From: Gnetum montanum
Taxonomy: Eukaryota; Streptophyta; Gnetopsida; Gnetales; Gnetaceae
Length of the DNA: 64,000 bases
NCBI GenBank assembly: GCA_015680685.1
Contig: MNCI01006534.1
Coordinates: 65,480 to 129,479, forward strand
Direction: 5' to 3'
Shown: in pieces, positions 55,835-64,000 of the stretch
How the letters are laid out: the number at the start of each line of letters is the position of its first letter
Position numbering within the stretch: the first letter of the stretch is position 1
The notes under the pieces: generated by a model
What the model saw: only the letters and a program-made list of their open reading frames with translations
Databases searched by the model: none
Told to the model about the DNA's origin: nothing
Made by a program: the position numbers and the translations under genes

Positions 55835-56356
55835 GTGAGATAATAACGATGATGGGTTGTTACCTCACTGTGCAACAACAACAGTGGATGTGGATGACTT
55901 AAGACTCGGGCTCTCAATTATTTTTCTGCAGGTTCAAAAGGGTCTTCAATACTTCCATCTACTCGAGGGTGAAAGGGAACTAATTTGGCTTCCGTGCATC
56001 AATAGTGGCTTTGGCAACATGGGCCATGGTGTTGTTCCGTCATTGACTTTGAGGTTTCTAGTCATCTGCCTTACAATGGATGCCCCAACATGTCTCCTTC
56101 ACGTGATTCTGTTTATGGCAATGCTCGCACCATAATCGACCACCTTTGGTCTTCTAGTTCGAGTTGGAACTCGTCTCCCTTTTATTGGTAGCAAGAGCAG
56201 AATTTTGACATGACTCTTTAGTCATATTATTTGAAGAACCATGAAGCATCACTTTCTTGCAACTTTCTTCTCTACGAACTTCAGCAAAAGCTTCTCAAAT
56301 TGATGGAAGTGGCTTTGTCCCTAGGATTCTCCCTCTAACTTCATCGAGTTCCTTGT

Positions 56357-56785
56357 TTAGTCCTTGTAAAAAATCAAAGACACAATCCTTTTCCAACATC
56401 TTATTGTAGAGACCACATCAGGACACTTCCAATTGATGGTATAAGACAAATCCATCTCTTGCCATAGTTTTGTCAAGGTATTAAAATACTCTGTGACAGT
56501 CTTGGTTCCTTGGCATGTGTTTCGAATGAGAGACTGTATCTCGAAACATTGAGATGTGTTTTCGATATCAGAATACATCTCTTGAACTGCTCTCCAAATT
56601 TCTTGTGCAGGTTTAAAGAAGAGATATATTCGACCAATTGCAGGTTCCATGGAATTGATCAACCAAGCCATGACAATTGAATTTTCAGCCTCCCATACAC
56701 TTGTGTTTGGATCACCAGAAGGTGGAGAAAGAGTTTCACCAATTAAACACTGCATCTTGCCTTTTCCGTGAATGACGAGGAGCAC
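56357..56785 (-). pseudogene. Copia 3 Gag core (UBN2-like)
   Basis: 142 codons with W-E-A-E-N-S-I-V-M-A-W-L-I-N-S-M, A-Q-E-I-W-R-A-V-Q-E-M-Y-S and V-T-E-Y-F-N-T-L-T-K-L-W-Q-E-M-D, the usual Ty1/copia Gag pattern. A frame change separates it from the start region at 57018-56818. Confidence 0.75.
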
Positions 56786-57005
56786 AAATTGAAACCATTC
56801 TCAGAAGTTTGATCCATTTAACTTGTGTTGTGTGATCTGCAATGTGTGAGATTCACATCTGTTGTTGTCAAAGATCCAACTGCTCCAAAGGTTCGCATTG
56901 ATACGCCTAACGAATTCGTTGTAGAGGACTGCTTTGCACTAGACATGGTGGCAGTGGAGAAAAAAAAATGAAATTTTGAGATTTTGGGCCGGCAGGAGTT
57001 GCACG

Positions 57006-57017
57006 GCTCTGATACCA
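57006..57017 (-). promoter_or_regulatory. Copia 3 primer-binding site (initiator Met tRNA type)
   Basis: On the minus strand TGGTATCAGAGC directly follows the CA end of the LTR. This matches the standard copia site complementary to the 3' end of initiator tRNA-Met. Confidence 0.85.
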
Positions 57018-57256
57018 TGAAAACAAAGGTATCTAAATGTGTATCCTCTGAATTATTTCATTTACTCTCAAGAAGATACATTATATAGCCAGCCAAGGCT
57101 TAGTACTTGGCTACAAATTAGGAAACAAACTAAAAAATATAGAAAATCACCTGAACTAGGAAATTACAAACGGGAACAATCAAGAAACAAATCAACTTAA
57201 AATAAGAAGTTGACCAAAAAAAACCCCTAACATTTGGGATTTCTAATTTTCTAACA
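57018..57256 (-). repeat. Copia 3 5' LTR (about 239 bp)
   Basis: On the minus strand it starts TGTTAGAAAATTAG and ends TTGTTTTCA next to the PBS. A TATA-like CTATATAATG lies at about 57067-57076. An alternative start TGTTAGGGG at 57232 would give a shorter LTR; without the 3' LTR the two cannot be separated. Confidence 0.65.
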
Positions 57257-57299
57257 CTTGAGCTATGATGCTTCCAACAATAGCCTCAATCATTATAAT

Positions 57300-58645
57300 T
57301 CTAGTTTATACCTTGAGCTCATTGAGGAAGAGAAAGTTGTGAGGGCTTGAGTGGAAGGTTCCAAAAAAGGTCAAGAAGCTCTCACACAAACCTACAATCT
57401 AGAAGGAGGTGTTGAGGTATAAAATTATGGTTTTTATTTACATATATTTTTTTGTTTATTAATTATTTGTCTTCATGATATTTATGTGCTAATGCACTCT
57501 AGGCTGCAGACTAAATCAAGAGCAGGTGCTAGAGAAGCAAATCCAAGAAAGGATGAAATAGCAACAATGGAACTTGGTTCCAAGGTTTGTTATCAATACA
57601 TTACTATTATTATTTTGTTATATATGTATTCATATTGTCTCTGATTTTAATCAGAAACAGCACACCAAACAAGTTTCCAATGGACAAGGTTCAAGTGGTA
57701 GGCAGCAATAGAAGGGAAAGGAAATAGAGGCAAATTTAAACTACTTAACTACTTATCAGGTTTTTGAATACTTCCCTTTTTAATGTCGTTCCCACATTTG
57801 TGTTGCAGATGTCCTTGGGTCAAGAGTACTTTATCCAAAAGTTGGAAAGGAACTCTCCACGTAAGTTTGGTTTTAAGCAAGCTGCTATGCCACAACCAAA
57901 ATCTCCTCGGGTACACTCTACGCAGGTGACTTTGGTGAAGGGGTCCAACTCTATCTAGGGGCCCATAGACCACATCAACAATCTCTGCTTTCAAATCCCT
58001 TTCCATTAATGTGACTCCTTCAGTTACCATAAAGGGCTCATCCTACTCTTTAGGACAAATAGTGCTGTTGCAAAGGAAGAAGTTGTTCTTCTTCATAGTC
58101 TTAGCAATCAAATTGCTAAGAATACTCCACACTCTATTTGTGAGGAGCTAAATCACTTAAGGGAGTCCAAAGCCTATGACTTCAAAAGTGATTATGAATT
58201 GATGCAGTTGGATGGTTCATCAACATTTCACGACATCCCCAACGATGCTCCAGAAGTCACCAAAAATCTTGAACAAATTTTAGAAAAACTAGAGAGTGCT
58301 ACATGCTTAGCCTAACACTTGTTGAGTCGTGAGCAAAGACTCCAAAATGAAAACAATCATCTTCACGTGAGTAGTGAATTCTCCTTATTTTCCTTTTTCT
58401 TCTCTCTATTTTTCTAATATTATTATTATTGCTTAGGATCCTGATCTGATGTATTCAGAGAAAGGTGAAGGATTGGCAAGAGAATGTGGCATAACAAATG
58501 CTTCAAGTCAACCTATTAGAATCAGAACTTGAAAAGGCTAACAAGGAAAAGGCTACTACTAAAAGTGCCACTAAGTACATTCAGCAACTCTGCGATGGCT
58601 TGACTCAAGATATACTCAAAAAGGATGATGCGAGCAGGTAGCTCA
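57300..58645 (+). pseudogene. Gene-like coding remnant with intron-like gaps, coiled-coil C-terminus
   Basis: Short open blocks are separated by AT-rich gaps with GT/AG edges: about 57303-57417, 57512-57582 (K-S-R-A-G-A-R-E-A-N-P), 57657-57760, 58049-58358 (A-V-A-K-E-E-V-V-L-L-H-S-L, then C-E-E-L-N-H-L-R-E-S and L-E-Q-I-L-E-K-L-E), and 58462-58641 (L-L-E-S-E-L-E-K-A-N-K-E-K). Stops at 58313-58315 and 58492-58494 replace CAA codons. No domain is recognised beyond a likely coiled coil. It could be an old transposon gene with introns or a decayed host gene. Confidence 0.35.
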
Positions 58646-58854
58646 AGCAAAAGTTGCCAAAAATCTCCTTCAATCCTTTAAGTTGGATGTTTAATTCAAC
58701 CTATGTTGTCCGTGTTTACACTTTTTTCATATCCCATCTTCTTGATTGATGTACTCCCTTTCTTGTTTCATTAATAAAAGAACATTCATTATTCCTTTTC
58801 TTCCTTTTTAATCCGTGTTTGCCTCCTTAACCATCGTTTGCTCTAAAACCAACA

Positions 58855-59290
58855 GTGACATCCCCTTTTCGAATGTCAATGAATTCGATCATTCATCGTG
58901 TAAAATCATCATTTAACATAGAAATAATCTGGAACGTACGTTTAAACTTATAAATATTTGCCAAGGAATGGAATTGAAAAGGAAATAAACATTGGAAATT
59001 TATTAATGAAAATTATTTGGGTACACTGACAATGGCCCTAGGTTATCTTCCTGCGATACTTAGGACCCTTAGAGGCAATCTAGCACTGCCACCACAATTA
59101 GGCCAATAGACCGAAGAGGTGATAAGTCCCTTCCTATCCTGCTTCACCCAACTCCCGTCACTTGCCAATCTAGCTCCACAGCTCAATGCTAATACAACGT
59201 CTAAGTTCGACCTTAAATGTCACACGTCAAACCCATCCCCAAGGGGTATCGTGAATAGTTACAAGTCTTGATAATGAGGCACCCCTTCTT
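58855..59290. repeat. Possible gypsy LTR fragment
   Basis: GTGACATCCCCTTTTCG resembles a plant gypsy LTR start, and the GC-richer body around 59040-59230 differs from its surroundings. No end or partner found. Confidence 0.25.
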
Positions 59291-59395
59291 TTGAAGGTTA
59301 GTTACATAATTAATAATACAATTCTGCCCTTAACAAGGGACAAGATGTAGCAGAAAACATTAAAATTGATCTCACAATAGGTGAGGTTTGCCAGC

Positions 59396-59800
59396 CACCT
59401 ACATACATAACTATCAAGATTGCACCAAATGTTGCTATACCATTGATACATGTTGATGACTACACCAAGTCTAACGTGATCACTTAGGCTGTTATCAAGC
59501 ACTTCCGTCTCCAAGATCAGGTAACATTAAATGAAACATACAAAAACCTCATTTTCTTCAATGGCACTAGAGTGGAAGTTGTAGATTCCATTAAGTTGCC
59601 TTTTACTATTGGAGATTTGGTACAGTCCTCATCATTTTCTATGGCAATTTGTGAGTGTCCAAAGATAAACAGTATACTTGGGCATCCTTGGCTAGCTCAA
59701 CACCATGCAATCTCCTTACCCATTCATTAAGAAATACATTTTCCATTTCATGACCATGAGATAGTGATGACAGCCAATAAAGAAGCTCCCAGTGTTCACG
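59396..59800 (+). pseudogene. Gypsy-type protease region remnant
   Basis: Plus-strand frame V-A-I-P-L-I-H-V-D-D-Y-T-K-S-N-V-I-T, L-P-F-T-I-G-D, and I-L-G-H-P-W-L-A-Q-H-H-A-I. The last motif is the I-L-G-M-P-W-L-x-x-H signature after the protease in Ty3/gypsy Gag-Pol. Where a D-S-G-A active site is expected the sequence reads V-D-D-Y, so the motif is lost. No RT was seen downstream. Confidence 0.55.
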
Positions 59801-59825
59801 TCTAGATCACAAACCTCAACCCCTT

Positions 59826-61080
59826 ATGTTCTATCCTCAAGCAAACACAAATACTATTGCACCTACAACTACTCCTACTGTACATCATGAGCCTGAGACA
59901 TCCTCAACCCGTACTACTAATAACAAACCTAACATAGATGCATGTTCAGCCACAGAATACAATTTCATTGATCTCGGTTTTAGTGAATTAGACACCACCC
60001 CATCATCAAAGGAACCAAAGTTATACCCTTCCTACTCCACTACATGTAAGGTTAGAGCTAGCCAAGATGATGACTTAAAGTATTTGTGTTACTTTGTTTA
60101 CTGTTTCTAAACAGTGAAGCAGTAGTTATCTACTAGTCATTGTTAGCATATTATTTTCAACTATTTTAATGTTAATTTCAGTTTACAATTACACTTATTT
60201 TTTGCTTTACATGATTAGATTTTGTTTTTGACACATCATTTCATAAGCGATGAAAGGACACAGTTCCTCTCAAACTTTCAGGTCACTTATTGTTTTAATT
60301 ATTACTGTTATGGACAAAAAAAAATAGCAGGAAAACACTTTAGAACAATGGCTAAAAAATTCTATCTTTTGTCTAAAACTTTGTTTGCAATGCTTGTTTA
60401 CATCAAGCCTTTTGGCTTATGCAGCCTTTTCCAAACTTTTCCTTAACTACATACATTTACATTTGCCTCATCACTTAAGGCCTCAGGACCAAAAGGTTTC
60501 TTCGTTACAATGGGAGGAAGCTCTATCTACACTAGGGGCAGACCATCATTTCACAAAACATCATTTTGACTACCACCTAGGTCATCTCTTCTACTACTAA
60601 AAAAATAAATTAAATAAAAATTGAAATTTAAAAAAAAAATAGGATGAGATCACTTACAGGGCATTTTTGAAACACTGCTACACATAGCACTTTGTTTCTA
60701 CAACATTTTGGAACTTGCTTGCTATATGTGGTTTAACATGTACCCAGTTAGCAACAATCTACGTCCACACATCAGCATCTACATTGATGATACAGGTTTG
60801 CACCAACTCATAACTATTTTGCTATTGCACAGTTTTCATATTCCCCCACTCTATCTCATATTCTGCTCTATCTCACGATTTTCATCATACATCACTACTC
60901 TATCTATCACATTCTACTCTACTTTGCTCAGCATAATCAATGAAGTTTTTGAATGACTAATATCTCATTGCTTCGTGTGAGGATCTGACTAAGCATACTA
61001 TTGAGTGGGACAGGGAAGGGTTAATATTTTGCATATTTATCAGTTATCTATGGCATCCATTTCAGCCATATAATGTGTGT
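59826..61080. other. Non-coding stretch between gypsy remnant and tandem repeats
   Basis: The open frame at 59826-60110 is Thr/Pro/Ser-rich and low in information. Otherwise AT-rich DNA without recognised content. Confidence 0.45.
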
Positions 61081-61082
61081 AA

Positions 61083-61770
61083 GATTTAGCCATACCCCAC
61101 TTCTATGGCATAACATCATCCTCATGACAAGTGTATGGGCAATATCCTATTTTCAACCCCTAGAAGTTTACTTCATCTTGTTTTCGCAACTATGCATTCT
61201 ACTATCTCTAATAATAATATCTCACTCCTTCCTCTCATTCCCTCCACTCATTTGTTCCCATTCCTCTCTATATTCAATGCTTTGGTGAGGCCAAACAAGT
61301 GTCTTTGTTTTACTTAGTTGGGGTGTGTCAAGTGCTAGAGTGATGTAAGGAGGGTGAACATTATCCACATCAAATCTAGGTGAGGAAGAGGTTGGTTCTA
61401 GGGATTTAGCCATGTTCCACTTCTGTGACACAACACCCCACCGTTGGCGTATTAGTGATGTCCCTAACATGTTTTTCTCCTACTTGTATTATTTTTTGTT
61501 TTCGATTCCATCTCCCTATCTTTCTCTATACCTTTCTCCTTTCATGTTCTACATTGGTGAGGCTAAACAAGTGTCTTTGTTGTGCTCCAGTGAGGGTGTG
61601 ATTGAGAGAATTGAGTAGGTTAGAGAATGTTTTGTTTACATTTTCATATGCTTACTAGGATCTAGCCACGGTCCACTACTATAGCATAGCACTCCACCAT
61701 AGGTGTATTAGCAATATGCCAAACTTTTTCTCCTATCATTCTACTTCCTTTAAACCCTCTTACATGTACC
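61083..61770. repeat. Tandem repeat, three diverged units of about 256-320 bp
   Basis: Units start at GATTTAGCCAT (61083), GATTTAGCCAT (61403) and GATCTAGCCAC (61659). Each continues with a CCACTTCTATGGCATA-like block. The first two share GGTGAGGC(C/T)AAACAAGTGTC near their ends. The third is partial. Confidence 0.75.
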
Positions 61771-61859
61771 TACCTCATTACATCTAAAACTTCTTAGCAT
61801 CAACAACTTTTGTATTTTCTTGATGAATTCTTCTTCAATGTTTCAACAATATCCATTAA

Positions 61860-62510
61860 GAGGGAGTAATATTGTACCCATACTCATCTTTCTTTCAAAC
61901 ATTTGGAAGATTGGGTACAACATACATCTCCTTAGCAATTGCCTATCAACTAGACAACATCATTCAACCTTCTTATAGCATTTAGCATTATTTTCAACAT
62001 CATTTTTAAGTCAATTTGTTTTTGATGTCACTATCAACATTTGGCACCATTTTGACATCAAATTAACAACTTAACATTCAGACACTTCTAGAGTCTTCTT
62101 TGCAGGCCCTAGTGCATCATTTCTTCATGACATACAAAGTATTTTTTGGTGTATAAATAGAAGACCTATAGCATCATTTTGGGCATATAATCTATCTTTG
62201 ATCTGAGATCTCTTATAGAATCGAGTCAAATCAAATCAAATTTTTTTTCAGACAAGAAGCAAATTTACATCAGTTAATCGCATTGCATTTTCAAAGTTCT
62301 TGTATCCCTTGGCAAATGCTAAGCCCATCTGATGTAATTCTATAACCCTCATTGTGCACCTACTTGACACACAAAGAAACCCTTGGATCAAACACGAATA
62401 ATCTAATTCAATCCAAATCTTTGTTATGTAAGACCTACACTTGCATTAGCACTTATCCCAGAAGAAAACCCAATCAAGCGTACACATCAAAGATCAAGGT
62501 AACACAACTC
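61860..62510 (+). repeat. Possible gypsy 3' LTR with TATA box
   Basis: A polypurine-like AAGAGGGAG (about 61858-61866) is followed by TAATATTGTACCC, and a TATAAATAG stands at 62152-62160. This layout suits polypurine tract, LTR start and promoter of an LTR element belonging to the protease remnant at 59.4 kb. No clear CA end or partner LTR. Confidence 0.35.
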
Positions 62511-62652
62511 CTCATCAACAACCTCTAAGTTGCATGGTTATTCTCTAAACATATTGCTAATCTACATGATCCAACTTAATTTCATTTTTATCTTTTTTTT
62601 ATTTTGCCCTAAAACCTCCTCTGCTCTAGACTACAAAGAAGGGTCTTTTTTG

Positions 62653-62736
62653 TTATCATTTGCTGTAAACATTTGTTTGGAAATAAAGGGTTTTTTTCTT
62701 ATCATTTGCTGTAAACATTTGTCTAGAAATAAAGGG
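62653..62736. repeat. 46-bp tandem duplication
   Basis: TTATCATTTGCTGTAAACAT with the following 18 bases occurs at 62653-62690 and again at 62699-62736. Confidence 0.9.
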
Positions 62737-62769
62737 TACAGTTTTCCCTTTGTTTCAATTGTTTTCTTT

Positions 62770-64000
62770 TGCCTAGCATAAACATATTATTTTGACTACA
62801 AATTTAATCGATAAAATTACATTTTTTGTTGTTCTTCTATCAGTTTATCTGCAAAACTGTTTCTTTTTCCATTCCTTACATCATTTCCATTTTTTTTAAC
62901 TTTTCACTCAATTAATTTTTAAATTGATTTCTCTTGGCTTCAGTGTTACTTTCGCTGCTAGGTCATTACTTTGATGCAACCAAAAAGTCCTCATTTGATT
63001 TAGAGATACATCTTCAGACAATTTGTGGTCGTAGACAATGTTGCACTACCTTCTATTGTGTTAGTAATATTAGGAAAGGAAACACAATATTCCATACGAG
63101 TTGTGAGTTGGTCAAGTCAATTCTCACAACAACACTTGATGCACACTAAGCTTCATCAAAGCCCTTATTCACACTAGCTTAACAATACAAAATGGAATAG
63201 ATATGTAACAAGATTACAAGGCTAAACTTTGCATTCTCAAGGACAGCAATAAAGACTCTGGATAAGCAGCAATCTGCTATTGGCAAGGCATTGGTGTGGA
63301 TTTGGATAGATATAAAGAGTAGATTCGGTAGGGTAAGGCTTTTCTGGAGAAAGTGGTTCAGCAATTTCTTGTGCAGGATCCTATCCTTGACAAAAGAAGT
63401 GATGCTATGCCAGTTGGCGCCTATGCCATCATGACATTCTGCTACTCACTTTGTGGACCAATGCTTCCTTTGCAAGCTGCACATTCAATGGCTCATCAAA
63501 ATCCATTGTCAATTTTTACTTAATCTACAGAACAATGAGGCCATTAATACATCTTTCTTTCCAATTGGCATGCTACACAGAAACTTGGATCAGACGTAAA
63601 TATCTAGGATTGTGGCTTTTTACTATTAGTATCCTCCATACGCCCTTGTTATGACCGTACAGGAAAGGAAGGAGGATATCCCACGTAGGGACCCATAGCC
63701 CCAACTACCCCTGTTGTGGTGAAGGCCTCTAAGGATAGCAACGGGTAGACAGTGGCACAGTGACAGCAATAATAGGCAAGCCAAAGCTCACTGCACTTTC
63801 GGAGAGAGCACCCCCTTCTGCCAAATCTCTGAGAAATCCCCCAAGGCTCCTCACATTGCTAAGAAGGTTGGCTCCACCCACCATATCCCTGATAAGATTT
63901 CTGGCTTCACTCATATAGGCTCATAAACATCTAGCTTGTGCAATTGTCCCCCATCCAATCTCCTAAAAACAAAATCACAAATATATAAAAATATATTTTG
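62770..64000. other. Unassigned end of window with protein-like but unidentified frames
   Basis: Plus-strand 63340-63500 reads F-L-V-Q-D-P-I-L-D-K-R-S-D-A-M-P-V-G-A-Y. Minus-strand 63914-63729 reads N-L-I-R-D-M-V-G-G-A-N-L-L-S-N-V-R-S. Neither matches a family I know, and neither has both splice sites in convincing form. Possibly an upstream exon of the host gene or more retroelement debris. Confidence 0.25.

Larger units (their letters stand above)
53836..57256 (-). mobile_element. Copia element 3, 5' half (LTR, PBS, gag, PR, IN, start of RT)
   Basis: Minus-strand order: 5' LTR (57256-57018), primer-binding site, gag start (M-S-S-A-K-Q-S near 56945), gag core (56785-56357), protease (55834-55502), integrase (55135-54683), RT N-terminus (54153-53887, running on to about 53836). 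It stops inside RT. Domain order PR-IN-RT marks it as Ty1/copia. Every catalytic module checked carries a damaging change. Confidence 0.85.

Overview
The window is plant nuclear DNA, and my best guess is a seed plant with a very large genome, possibly a gymnosperm. The reasons are Ty1/copia and Ty3/gypsy remains, plant-type L1-like LINEs (DUF4283-like ORF1, CCHC knuckle, APE endonuclease, reverse transcriptase and zf-RVT), long AT-rich non-coding stretches, and one ordinary gene whose exons lie up to 30.7 kb apart. Species is not determinable. No rRNA, tRNA, CRISPR or bacterial-type operon was seen.

Host gene. Six minus-strand exons (53447-53337, 47057-46827, 16147-16086, 8556-8505, 2131-2072, 1836-1762) have GT..AG borders and compatible phases. 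They read without a stop into a retropepsin-like aspartic protease with an intact DTGA motif. Both ends of the gene lie outside the window or were not found. Almost everything else sits in its introns.

Mobile DNA. The dominant component is one LINE family with at least eleven copies or fragments: A 1-1482, B 3701-7548, C 9046-10436, D-minus 13225-13612 and D-plus 13613-14399, E 17015-25762 (minus), F 26236-29074, I 29440-29830 (minus), G 36404-37834, H 39830-41125, J 41675-45906, K 47471-47702. Target-site duplications support B, E, J and K, and weakly C. After the reverse transcriptase and zf-RVT knuckle these elements carry an unusual C-terminal extension: a globular module that looks like the plant 'putative transposon protein' domain, a Glu/Gln/Arg-rich coiled coil, and a conserved tail rich in His and Cys. 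This architecture is the most interesting thing in the window. A 2.7-kb solo LTR (20487-23185) with a 5-bp target duplication sits inside LINE E.

Other layout. 29.8-36.4 kb holds two broken copia elements in the same orientation, the upper one with a TGTTGG..CCAACA-type LTR. 53.8-57.3 kb holds the 5' half of a third copia element with LTR and primer-binding site. 59.4-62.5 kb has gypsy-like protease and LTR-like remains with tandem repeats between. A 1.2-kb sequence occurs twice in direct orientation (14.4 and 50.5 kb), and an inverted repeat with ~0.5-kb arms lies at 37.9-39.3 kb. An assembly gap of 92 N is at 23853-23944.

All retroelement reading frames are broken by stops and frameshifts. 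The host exons are clean.
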